DNA of 61,986 nt from NCBI GenBank assembly GCA_015231405.1, contig JADGBR010000019.1, positions 1 to 61,986 on the forward strand, written 5' to 3'. The position numbers were made by a program, and so were the translations under genes. This document shows positions 25,335 to 37,300 of the stretch, in pieces (position 1 is the stretch's first letter; every line of letters starts with the position of its first letter). This DNA is from Candidatus Omnitrophota bacterium (GTDB lineage Bacteria; Omnitrophota; Gorgyraeia; Tantalellales; Tantalellaceae). The notes under the pieces are model-generated. The model was not told where the DNA came from, ran no database searches, and saw nothing but the letters and a program-made list of their open reading frames with translations.

Positions 25335-28121
25335 ATGAATACTGTTTATTTCGTGAAATTAATGAAGAAGTGTTTTTCAATATTTGTATTGATCACTTTT
25401 TCATTAACTAATCTCTCATATGGCGACGCGCGGATGGATCTTGTCGCTAAAACTATCGATTACCTCTCGCCCTTATTAAGGACTTGGGGCGCGACTCTCG
25501 ATGAAAATCAAGAGCTCAATCAGGTCATGGAAGAGCTGATCGGAGGGTTAGGCAAGGAGGGAGAAGATTTCATAGCGGTCAGCGATGATCTTAGGAGCCA
25601 ATTCGCGACAAGGTATGTCGCGGTTTCTTTGCAGCAAACGTGGCGCGCATTAGTCGCAGAAGAGAAAAAGAGAGCCGACGCCCAGACGAAAGGTGCCCAG
25701 AAAGATCCCGCGAAGGTCGCGGCCGGTTACTGGAACAGCGCGACGGAAGGAATTCTTAAGAGGGGGCTTATTGACGCCGTCGTTGCTAAGGCCAAGGAGA
25801 GCTTCATGGCAGCCAATCCTCAGGGCGAAGCTAAATTCGAACTGATCGAGGCGATGATAACCGAGGTGCTCGACACACTGTTAATAGGTATAGACGAAGC
25901 TACTCTCGAGAACGCCGATGCCGTAATAAGGGAGATAGACCTGGCCGCCGCGAAGTTCGCCCCGACTGCCGGAAGGCAGGCTGTCGGGAAACCTCTTACG
26001 CCTAACCAGGCGACAGCGGCTGATAGATTGATCAGAGAAGCCAACGGACGGGGTGAACGAAAAGAAGTGAGATCGGTTGATGTTAGGTATTCTTTTAACG
26101 GATTGGACGGGCAATTCATAACCGTTAATAGAGAGTTGACGGTCAATGTATATGATGACAAGTTAGCTGACGCTTATAATAAGGCGCGCATTCCCATTAA
26201 TACTCATCCCGGGACGGGAGGCGAACTGTTAAAAAGAGCGTTGCAGCAGGTGCATCAGGTATCATTCCTGTGGAATAAGCTTCTCAACACCGTTGGTATC
26301 GAAGGGAGAGGGATCTGGGCCAAACATGAGATAGCTCATCTTGATATCGTTACCGTCGAGAGATTGGCCAGAAAGTATTTCGCGTCAAAGTATCCGGCAA
26401 CGGTAAGAGCAATGAAAGACCACGGGATACAATCGATACCGACAGAGTTATTGACGGATATGAGGAACTTAAGTGCGTATGTCAATTCGGTTATCACTGA
26501 AGACCATAGTAATCTGGCGAAGGCTCTTGGTGAGGGGAAAGATTCAGATCCCGTTCTAAAAGACGCTTTAACATCAACCGGAGTCGATATAAATAATTTG
26601 AAAATACCTGTAATGACCCCGGACATAGCCCAACTTATGGTAATTACATGGGCCAAATGGAACCTGGCCGGCAGGCCCGTTTATGAGGCCCAGGAGGAAT
26701 ATATAAACCACGTGCTGAAACTGGATTTCGATAAGGAGGCCGGGGAATTTGACGTTTCAAATATCCAAACTGAAATGCGTCAAGCCATATTAGAGAGATA
26801 TCCCGAGCAGTTAGCGTTATTAAATCGCGTGGAGTATTCAACCGGTGATGTTCAGGAGCCCGTGACTGTCGGAGTATACGCGTCTTCAGTCACTACGCCT
26901 GAAGAGGAGATCAAGACCGTTACGATATACGGCGGGGATAAAGTGGGCGAGCTTAAAGGGATAATGGGAGTGACCGAGGACGTTTATCCCTTCAAACGGG
27001 AAATTAAGCTGACACAGAACGCCTCGGGCAAAGTCAGAGCGAATTGGATCTTAAAGGTATTCACACAGGAAGCCGCGAATGCTCCTCTTCTAAAAGATGT
27101 GCTTGGGCAGGTGGAAAAAAGCGTTGTTTTGATCGCTGATAAAAAACCTTTAAAGCTGAACAACCGGGAATGCAATTATGTCGGGGTTAACTTCGAGCAG
27201 AGAACAATAGTGATCGCGAAGGGTGAAGAAAGAGACGTGATCAAGAGCGATGAATTCGACAAGGTCATGGACGAATGGCGGATAACGGCAGCGGATGAAA
27301 CGGGCGTTGAAATAAGAATGGATTATACCCGGACTAACGATGAAGAAACCGCCTACACCGCGTTCGCCATGTTCGCGAAGAACCTGGACGAGCTGAAGGG
27401 CCAGAAAGTGGATATCTACCTCCCGGTCGAAGGCATCGGCAAGTCGGATATAGCCACCGCTGAAGAAAGGGATAAGTCCGACCTAAGCGTCGAAGCGGCG
27501 CCGATAGTTAGAAGGCTCCAGAAGATGTTCAATGAGATCCTTGGCGACGATATGGTCAATATCCACGCGTTCGACACCAGGGAACCAGAGAAAACCGAGT
27601 TTAAGATCAGGCCGGGCGCGAAGGGCGTAATAGGCATGCCGGTAGATAAACAGGGAGATGGAATTAAAGCATTATCGGAGAAGTTGGGAGATTTCAGTGT
27701 ATTGCCGTTCCGGGCGATGAGCGAGATATCCAAGGGCGAGAACTGCAACCTCATAGAGATGACGGCGACGGCGATAATGCAGGCGAGCCTGACGTCAGAT
27801 AAGATCCTCGACACCGGTAATCAATACGCCGCCGATTTCTGCAGTGTTATCGCGCAGATATACGATAAGGACCTGACAAAGGAGAGCGAAAGGCACAAGC
27901 TGTTCCTATTCATCCCGCACAGTGAATTTAAAGGTATTGAATTCGACAAGATCAAAACTGAGACGAAATTCAAATGGGTCGAGAACGCGCTCGGTCAATT
28001 GAGCGGATGGCAGAATGACCTCGTCCGGAAGATCAACGACATGCTCGGAGAGATGAAGCCGCTCATCCAGGAACTCCGCCAGAAGTTCGAAGCGATAAAG
28101 AAAACCATGTGGTCCGCATAA
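25335..28121 (+). CDS. Secreted protein of unknown function with an HExxH motif
   Basis: 928 residues from ATG 25335. The ATG at 25323 overlaps the Shine-Dalgarno GGAGG (25325-25329), so the second ATG is chosen. The N-terminus is a signal peptide (MKKCFSIFVLITFSLTNLS, cleavage after YGDA). No family is recognised. An HEIAH motif (about residues 331-335) sits after a Gly-rich stretch and could bind zinc as in metallopeptidases; no third ligand is evident. The last 300 residues are mixed alpha/beta with 'KIRPGAKGVIGMPV', and a helical end. It is the first of four consecutive signal-peptide genes reaching to 57.6 kb and has the strongest promoter among them. A secreted protease or a partner of the giant proteins is possible but unproven. 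Confidence 0.8.
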   Translation: MNTVYFVKLMKKCFSIFVLITFSLTNLSYGDARMDLVAKTIDYLSPLLRTWGATLDENQELNQVMEELIGGLGKEGEDFIAVSDDLRSQFATRYVAVSLQQTWRALVAEEKKRADAQTKGAQKDPAKVAAGYWNSATEGILKRGLIDAVVAKAKESFMAANPQGEAKFELIEAMITEVLDTLLIGIDEATLENADAVIREIDLAAAKFAPTAGRQAVGKPLTPNQATAADRLIREANGRGERKEVRSVDVRYSFNGLDGQFITVNRELTVNVYDDKLADAYNKARIPINTHPGTGGELLKRALQQVHQVSFLWNKLLNTVGIEGRGIWAKHEIAHLDIVTVERLARKYFASKYPATVRAMKDHGIQSIPTELLTDMRNLSAYVNSVITEDHSNLAKALGEGKDSDPVLKDALTSTGVDINNLKIPVMTPDIAQLMVITWAKWNLAGRPVYEAQEEYINHVLKLDFDKEAGEFDVSNIQTEMRQAILERYPEQLALLNRVEYSTGDVQEPVTVGVYASSVTTPEEEIKTVTIYGGDKVGELKGIMGVTEDVYPFKREIKLTQNASGKVRANWILKVFTQEAANAPLLKDVLGQVEKSVVLIADKKPLKLNNRECNYVGVNFEQRTIVIAKGEERDVIKSDEFDKVMDEWRITAADETGVEIRMDYTRTNDEETAYTAFAMFAKNLDELKGQKVDIYLPVEGIGKSDIATAEERDKSDLSVEAAPIVRRLQKMFNEILGDDMVNIHAFDTREPEKTEFKIRPGAKGVIGMPVDKQGDGIKALSEKLGDFSVLPFRAMSEISKGENCNLIEMTATAIMQASLTSDKILDTGNQYAADFCSVIAQIYDKDLTKESERHKLFLFIPHSEFKGIEFDKIKTETKFKWVENALGQLSGWQNDLVRKINDMLGEMKPLIQELRQKFEAIKKTMWSA

Positions 28122-28124
28122 TTT

Positions 28125-28228
28125 CCGTGGGACGTGGGATGTGGGACGTTGGACGTCCTACATCCCACGTCCTACGTCCTACGGTACAAAGTATTTTCAT
28201 ATGATCCCCGCTTTCGCGGGGATGACGT
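28125..28228. repeat. Mirrored GTGGGACG words and a CCCCGCTTTCGCGGGG palindrome
   Basis: CGTGGGACGTGGGATGTGGGACG (28126-28148, here as three words) meets its reverse complement TCCTACATCCCACGTCCTACG (28156-28176). It is followed at 28202-28228 by a copy of the ATCCCCGCTTTCGCGGGGAT palindrome. Both families also occur elsewhere in the window. Confidence 0.75.
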
Positions 28229-28271
28229 CTCATATCCTCACGTAAAACAAAAAATACTCAGATATAGAAGC

Positions 28272-28299
28272 TTGTCTTTACCCATTGTGTCAATATACT
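28272..28299 (+). promoter_or_regulatory. Promoter of giant gene 1
   Basis: TTGTCT (28272-28277), a 16-bp spacer and TATACT (28294-28299) lie about 45 bases before the start region. Confidence 0.5.
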
Positions 28300-28352
28300 T
28301 TATTTGTTAGCACAAAAAACATTAAGAAAATATATAACTCATAGTGAGGGTC

Positions 28353-31300
28353 ATGGGGAAAGTCCGTGTAACGAGTATATTTTTTAGGAAAACCCAGGCG
28401 GTGTTCACGACGCTCGTGTTCGCCCTTAATTGTATTATTGTAGATAATGCCCGGGCAATTGCACTTCCAATTGTAAAATCTGATGCTATCGGGAAATTGA
28501 ACGATATTGATCAATTGGTTATCCCATATGGCCTTGGTTCCGTAAAAGATATGTATAAAGGGCCTTCGGATAGATCCGTCATACTTATTCAGGACGCCCA
28601 CTGCGAATACTCCTGCCAGCAAAAGATCGCAGGCCTACTGGAATACCTGAACTCCGGATTCGGGGTAGACCGGGTTAACCTGGAAGGCGGGAGCGAGAAT
28701 TACGATCTTTCAATTTTTACCGGGATCAGGGATAAGACCGTAAGGCACAAAGTGTCGGACCAGTTCGTCAGGGACGGGACACTATCCGGCTCTGAATTCT
28801 TCGCGGTGAACAGCGTAACAGGGATCGAACTGTGGGGGATAGAGGATGTGGACCTTTATATGAAAAACCTTGCGGCTTACCGGGGCACTCTCAATGAAAG
28901 GCGAGAAGTCTCGGGCAAGATAGAAAAGATACAGTCGGCGCTTAACGGGCTGAAGGAACATATTTATTCGGGAGAGTTTCTGGCATTGGATTCCAAAAAT
29001 CTTCAATACAGGTCCGAAAAAATATCATTCAAGGAATACATTGAGTACCTATACGGAACCGCGTCCTCAAAAAAAATACCGATCCCGGAATACCCCAATC
29101 TGGCGCTTTTATCCGAGACCATTCAGGGTGAATCAAAACTTGATTTTAAAAAAGCCGGTATCGAAAGGGACACTCTCATAGATACCCTGAAAAATGACCT
29201 TTCAAAAGGCGACTTGAAAACACTTTTGCAAATGACGGTAGAGCTTAAGGAAGGCAAAATAAGCGAGGAAAAGTTTTACGGTGAACTTACCGATAAAGCG
29301 AAATACCTTGCCCTCGATATGGCCAAATATCAGGAATTGGTAAAATACACCGAATATGTTTCAGCCTATAAGAGTATTGATAAGTACGAGGTGAGCAGGG
29401 AGATAAGGGAGCTGGAGAATAGAATAAAAAGTATTATCGCGTCATCCGCGGAGGAAAAAGAGCTGGATATTCTTTCGGGGAATATCGAAACCATATCGAA
29501 GCTGGCGGAGTTCAAGCTTACGGTTGAGGAATATGTTCATTTCAGGGATAACAGAGAAACGTTCAATATCGGACGGTTCATGCGTTTTATAAGGCGGGAA
29601 TGTCCAAAATACGGCATCGTTCACGGGATACCCGAAGATATTTACGGTATGGAGGGGCATTTGGATAAAGCTTCGGAATTCTACAGTTTGGGGTTCGAAA
29701 GGGACGAAGCTTTCATGCGCAACATAAGGTTCTCTCCGTCCGGAAGCGGGGAACTGAAACGTATAGCGGTGGTAGTGACAGGCGGTTTTCACGGTGAGAA
29801 TTTGGGACGTATTTTCAGGGATAACGGGATCTCTTACGCGACGATAATGCCGGAATTTATTATAGGGAAGGATGACGTGAACCGTTATTTCGATCTCCTT
29901 GCCGGGAAGTGGTCGGGCATCCAGGAGAGTTTGTACAAGGCTTTAGTCCCGGCTTCGAATATGCAGATAGCTTCTATCTTATCTGAAAAGATCGCCGCGC
30001 GGGTGTGGGAAGAGGAGAGGATAACCGCGTTCGAGGCCGCGGTGTTGATACGCGAGCGCCTGGGAAGCGAAAAGATCAGGCTTCTTGTACCCGGCGGTGA
30101 GGTCATCGAGCTCGGTAACGGCGATAAGATAAACGAAATGACACTTGAGAGTCTCTGCGCGGAATTATCAAACCGGGAAAGGGGAGTATCCCCTAGAATG
30201 GTAACGAACGCGGTGTCCAATATCGAAAGCATGCAAGTGCAGGGCGGGGTAAATGGATCGTGGGTAAGGGGAGAGGACCTTTCGGCGCATGGAAATATGG
30301 GAAGGTATAAAAAACTGGCGGTGATCGGGGCCGCCGGGACCGAAAGGGCATTTACAGTCAAAGGCGTGGAACTTGTCATAGACTTCCCGGATAAGGACAT
30401 GGAGAAGGAATACCTCGATATCGTTAAGAACGCTGTGACCATGGCATTAGGAGAGATGGACGAAAGGGATTTCGCGCGTTTATTGGAGGCCCAGGGTAAG
30501 AGGAAGGAAGGGCTGAAGCCTATACTTGTGACTATACTTGACGGGTCAAAACACCTCTTCGAGGATCATACCGCGAACGGGTTCATAGGGGTCAATGGGA
30601 AGCTCTTTAATAAAAAGATATCTCCAGGCACTATCGGTAAGACGCTTCAGATTGGTTTCGCGCATGAATTATCGCATGAGGCCCTGATCGGGGAAAGGGC
30701 GATACTCGTGAAAAATACCGGTAAAAGTTCCGAGGATATCGACAATTTGAGCGCCGAGGAGATCATAACCGCGCTAACTCCCCAGCTTAAGGATCTTATG
30801 GAGGGCGACCTGTTCGAGCTCGATATCGATAAGGCTATCGATCTGGGAATGAGTTATGAGGAGGCGCTTGCTCTTGCCAACGAGGGGATTTTATCCCCGA
30901 ATGACGGTTTTCTCGCGGGTCTCAGCTTTCACGGGAATAAGAGGCTCCGATCACGTGTAAGGGAATTCCTTGCGGAATATGATCTTAAGAACCATCTTAT
31001 CGACGGGGCAGACCCGGAATATATGGATGTTTACGGGGAAATAAGGGCCGTGTTCGACAAACTGCTTGAAACGGCTGGGTACAATCCTAAATTCTTCCAC
31101 CTATATTTTTCAGATGAGGAAGAAGCTAACGCGTTCTATCTGAACGGTTCTAATGTCTTTGTTGTCAATCTGGGGCTTTTAAAGCTTTCGTCTGAGAACG
31201 GCAAAGTGAAATTCAGTAAAGACGCGATAGCCTTTATACTGGCCCATGAATTGCAGCATCTCAGACAATATTACGGCGATGTGGGATCCGGCAAAATTGA

Positions 31301-34300
31301 TCCGAATGCTGAACTGAAGCCCAGGTGGTCGGGCTGGGATACGATGACAGAGGAACAGAAGAAAGCGTACGCCAAGGAGAATGACGCCGACTGGAAGGCT
31401 GTATCGCTGATGAGCGAAGCCGGTTTTAACGTTACGGAAGCGTCGGCTATATTCAGGTTATTGTTGAAAGAGATGACCTCGGGCGACACGTCTAAACAAA
31501 ATATCTATGTGCCGTTCGGAGCCCATCCGCAACTTGAGCCGAGGACATTGGAGCTGGAGGAACTGGTTAATAACCGTTACTGGCCTAATAGCTCCCGTGA
31601 TATCTCCATGTTCCCGGACGATCTTATGGTTAAAACTTCACGGTTCCGGGGTTTTCAGAAAAGGGCTATCAACGTATCTTCAGATAAGGATTTCGCGCTC
31701 TTCATTAAAGAAGCCAGGGATATAAGAGAGCTCTCTCTAGCTGTCTCCATGGGGAAGAGCCGTAGATCTGAACCCGGGTATGAGGTTGAGGTCCCTCTGG
31801 GTGACCCCGAGGCAGCGGCTTGGTTGACTCTCCATCGCGCTTCGGATAGCGTTAGAGCATGGGATAATTCAGCAAGGAAGGAAGTTACCAAAGAAGGTTA
31901 TAAAAAGAACAGGGAGGCCGCGGCAATGTCGGTTAAAAAGGAGCTAGAAGCTATCGGCCCGATATTGGCTGAGATCGAAGCGTCCAGGAATACCCAGAAC
32001 GTGAAGTTCGATACAGTTGGCGGATGGGGCACACAGGGCATGCCGATGCCTTGGGGTGAAAAAATGGTATTTATAGATAGCGGAGTGGTATGCGCAGATA
32101 TTCTGACTTATGCCGGATCGGCTTACATGGTAGTTAGCTCCGCTTTGACGGCAAATGAAGAGATAGTTACCGTGCAGATATCTTCCCCGGGTGATACAGT
32201 ATTGATCCCATTAAAGGACCTGTTTCGGTACCGTAAAGCAACTATCCTTAAGGAAAAGGCCAGAATATCTCCGCCTTTAACACTGTTAAAAGCTATATCC
32301 GAACGTATAAATGCTTTAATAGAAGCGGATCCCGACAAAGAAGCGCAACTCAAGTTCTATGAGGAAATGTTCAAAAAATATCTTTTCCGGTCTGAAAAAT
32401 TTTCGGAAAGGGCCGAGGAGACAAAGACGGAGTTCAACCGGTATACACGGAAAATCAAAGATAATAAGGTAGCGATCGCGGACAGAAGCGAGTTCCAGAG
32501 GTTTGTCGGAGAGTATCCTACGGCTAAACTTATCAGCGCCGTAGAGGGTCTGTTACCTGTTTGGATCTCGTTGGACGGAGTTCCATGGGCATGCGAGAGA
32601 GAATACCATGAGTTTAAAGAGACGCTTGAAGGTCAGGAAGTTAGGGAACCGTATTTTGTCCGCGGGGATTACACGGAATTCATAGACGCCGTGGCGGGTG
32701 AAATAATAGCCCGTGTCGAGAGGGGCGACGAATCTCGGGAGACCTTGATAAAGTTTGCCATCGCCATGGAGAAAGCCGGAAAAGTCGCTTACAGGATGCG
32801 CGGCGGGATCAGCGACGTCAAACTTAAAGTTCTAACGGCGATAGTAAGGGGATTACGTGCCGATAGCGGGCGGATAGGTGCACGGGAGATAGAAGAGTTC
32901 GTCCAGTTATTGGATAAAATGAAGCTACTCGAAGGGGCAAATACATATTGGCGAGACGCGGATAAGAGCGTGGATGGCATGAAAGAAGAAGTAGCGGCGG
33001 TGTTATACGACGCCTATCAGTCATACGATACAAAGGACGCGGTCGTCGGACTTTTCAGAAAACACAATAAGCTGGTTACCGGCCTTAAGGATTCTTTTTT
33101 CAGCTTATTGAACAATGACAAACATAAAGGGCTACGCACGAAGCTCGACATGCTTGTCGAGCTTGGCGAGGACGGGCGGTCGTTCTGGGACCTCAAGGGC
33201 GTGATCATGAACGACAATAGCGGGGAAAGCGACGCTTTTACTGATTGTTACATAAGCGAAATAACCGGTAAACAAGGCTCATTGTCTTTCCTGCGAGAGG
33301 CGTCGCCAATCGTGAAAAGGCTGGTCGTTCTCACTTATCTCGGCACCTTTGACGCTGAGGTGGGGCTATTGTTCGAGATATACGATAGGGCGGGCCAAAG
33401 GCTTAGGATGAACGCTGAAGATATGGACGCGTTACGTGAGTTTCTGGAAGCGGATGTCAGTAAAACGGAGAAGAGTTTTTCTTTTTCCCTGACGCTTGTA
33501 AAATTCGACTCGCGTCGGCAGCTTGCGCTATTATTACGGTTATTCCGCTTCCTTGAGGAGAAAGGGCGGGAAGACATTATCGGGAGATTCTTGCGTAATA
33601 TCGATTTTGATGAAGCCTTAGGGTCAGGCATGCCTAAAGGAGAACAATATACCCGGGAGATGGGTACTTTCTCGATGTTCTTCGGGGAACTCCTGATGCG
33701 TTATCAGGATGATCTCCAGGCTGAATTTAATACAAAAGTATTCGGTATGGCAAGCAAGGCCGACTCTGATCAAGGTTTTTCCGCGGATGAAATGGTGTCG
33801 AGGCTCAACGGCAGCCGGGTTCAGCGTTTTGCCCGGTGGGACATCATGCATGAGGGGGACAAGGACCATATCGGCTATTTCGCGTTCCTGCCGGAGATAT
33901 TTGAGGGCAGGTCATTCAAGGAATCTGCGGATGAAATAGCGGTTGTTTTCCAGGAAGGTTTTTTCAGGAATATGATGCTTTATTCGATCTTTATAAAAAA
34001 GATCCTTAACGAAAAACTGGGGATAGATGTGCCTTCGGGGGAGATGTTCGACTTCCCGTGGATGGAGAACCAGATCCGCGGGCACGAGGCTGATATTCGG
34101 GACGATCTGAAGTATCTTCTAAAATACATGGCCTGGGACAGTAATATACAAAGACTTAACGTTCGATATCTGGCCCAGTCGTCGAAAGATCCTTATACCG
34201 TTGACGATGCCGCATACGCGCTTGAAAGACCCGGGTATACGGACATTGAGTATTACGATATCGGAGGCAGGGAGTCGCAGCTTAGCCTGAACCTGGCGGG

Positions 34301-37300
34301 TTTGGATAGCGGGCATATCGCGGATTCGTTGGTTGGTAGAAATATCAAGGACCAGCTGGATATCGTATTGGAATACTATCCGTTAAGGTCCTTGGCCAGG
34401 GATAAATATCTTGCAAATATCTTTTCGGGGACGATCAGGGATATACGCTCCGGCAATGCCGACTTTAGCGCGTCGGCCCCGGAGATGGAGAGGGCATTGA
34501 AAGAGTTCCAGAATATCTCTTCCATGGAAAAATTCGCCGTTCAGGCGCTGGAAGAAAGCCTTAAAGATATAAGTAAAAAAAAGAATTCGCCGGTATCCTT
34601 TAAAGAAGAGCTTGATGAGATAAAAAGGTTTTTATCTGGCCACAGCTACGTTAGGGACGAAGTTTTAACCCAGTTCACTAACCGGCAGGTAAAGACCAGC
34701 CGAGAATACGCGGAAATAGCGCATCTATTCGTTCAGGACCCCGATAATGTAAGGGACAAAGGTAGTTCAGAGTATCTGTTCTGGAAAGAGCAAATGCAGA
34801 CTATCATCCTAAATATGGATGTTACCGAGAAAAAAGACCTTTTGCTGTGGCTTATGGATATTAAGGGATTGCCTCTTAGCCTGAAAAATTATGAATTCCG
34901 GCTGGGCGTAAATTTCGACGGGTTTAAGAATTCGTTCGGCCTTTTTGAGGGCGAGTTCTATAAAGGGGTAGGAAGAAAGAACCAAGAAGAGATATTGAAC
35001 AGCCTGTTCCTCGGCGACAATGGTATCTTCTCTGACCCGGCGTCCTATGATGAATTTGTGGAAAAAATAGTTTCAAAACTTATACGGCCTTCCAAAAACG
35101 CTTTGAAGGAACTTCTGAAAGGCGTCCTTACCACAGGTGATCCCGGACGGCGCATGAAGGTCCTTATGGGCGTTCTTAAGAATTATGACGGTTTGAGCAA
35201 AATAGAGTCGACGGAAGAACAGGAAGCGGTTGCGGTAAGAGTGTTCCTCGAGGCTAACGGGCTGGTCGGGATAAAGTTGGGCCAGTTCCTTGTGCATTCG
35301 GCTTTTGTCGAAAAAGGGACTATTCTCCAGAAAGAGCTCGATAAGCTCAAAGACTCGGTAGCGCCCATAAATAAAGGTATCGTTTTCGACATGCTGGAGA
35401 AGATCTATAAAGGGAAGGCGTTCGAGGAACATTTTGAGTCGCTGGACGAGATATTGGGGAGCGCGTCCATTAAGGTCGTTTACAAAGCCACCCGGAAAGA
35501 CGGGAAAAAGGTCGTTATTAAGATAAAACGCCCCGAGGTCGATAAGCTGATAGACAGGGACCTTAAGTTCCTTTCGGACATGCTGAACAGGTTCGGACCG
35601 ATGCTTGAAAAAGAAGGGCTTACCATCCCACCGGGGCTCGAGGAAAGGCTGAAAGGGATAATCAACGAGGAACTGAATTTCGGCACAATGGACAAAGAAG
35701 GGGCCGGAGAGGCGAATAACCAGGTCAGGATGAGGCGTAATATGGAGTCGAGAAAGACTCGGGAAGCGGATGGTGCGATATACGAATTCTCGGTCCCGAA
35801 CTCGGTTGAGGTCTACGACAACGCGTTGATGGTCGAGGAGTTCGCTATGGGCGTACCGCTCAAGAAGACGGATGAACTTCGCGCTAGTGGAGTAGAGACC
35901 GATAAGGTCCAGGAGCTTATCATGGAGGAGCTCCTCATGCAGTTCTTCGTCGACGGCTTTTATCACGCGGACCTGCATAGCGGCAACGTTCTTGTCGATA
36001 AGACCGCGGAAAAGACCTTTATCCGCATAATAGATATCGGCGCGGCCGCGGTGATAAGCGAGGATAACAGGATGAGGCTTATAGGTATGTTGAGCGCTCT
36101 GTGGGATAAAGATAAATGGGATATAGGTAAGCAGATCATATATGAGTACTTCCCGCAATTCGCCGGGAACCAACCGCTGGAGCTGGAGTTGAGAAGTATT
36201 GTGGATTCCGAGCTCAATCCCGTGCAGAAGCTCATAGTCCTATTCGGGATGCTTGAGAAGAACGGTATAGATTTTAAAGGCGAATTCAGGGAATTTTACT
36301 CGGTTATCAGGTTTTTAAAAGCGTCGGAGTATCTTTTTACGGATAAGATGCTTGAAATGCTGAAAAAAAGATTTTTCCCCGCGAATATCGATGAGCTTAA
36401 ACGCGGAGCTGTCGAGTTAACGCAAGAAGTACGTAAAAATTTTGGTGGGATGGATTCTCCCGCGGTAACGGAGGTTGGAACAGAGGATGAAGGCCTTGAA
36501 ATAACTTTTAATATTGAAACTTTGCAAAAGGCAAAGATAGAGCTGGATAGGCTGAAACAAATGAGGTATTGGTCGACTATAGTCACGCCTTTCCCACAGG
36601 TCGCGGATGTTGTGGACCTTTGCGACGGGATAATCAGCTACTATGTCGATAGCGGGACGCTTATGAAAATGAAAATGGATAAAAGCGAAAGGGAAAAATA
36701 TGAGGATATCAGGGAGATGATAAGATCTATCCAGGATATTATCATCAATCAGGGAGTAGGGCCGTTCAGTATAATAAAGATCATGCGGCTGTTGGGACGG
36801 ATAGGCAAATACAGGAACGATGTCATCGACTACATCTTAAAATACTATGTTCCCGTAAAAGGGGTTTTAGATCACATTAAGCTGGTGCGAGGGATCTCCG
36901 GTGCTGGTGAATCTGAATTGGGAAAATTGCTTGAGAGGAAAATGATAGAAAAGATAGACAAGGAAGTAAGTGATAAATTCGGCAGATTGCCCGGAGATAT
37001 AGTTACTGACCGGAAGGAAGACCGGGTAGTAGCGACCCTGGAGGCACTTATGGCCGGCGAGAAAAAGAAGAGTTCACCCATTCGCGCTATAATGGTCGTC
37101 AATGGCCGTACGGATGAGGAGATCGAAAAAATGGAAAGAACCATAAATAAAGGTCTCGCGGCGAACGGATTCGGTTCAGCCGATAAAAAATGTAAACGGG
37201 AAATATGTCTTATTAACGGCGATGACGAGACTTATAAGGATAAACTTATGGAAGAGGTGAGAAAAGCCGAGCGATCTCTCCCTGCTGATGGGAAGAACAT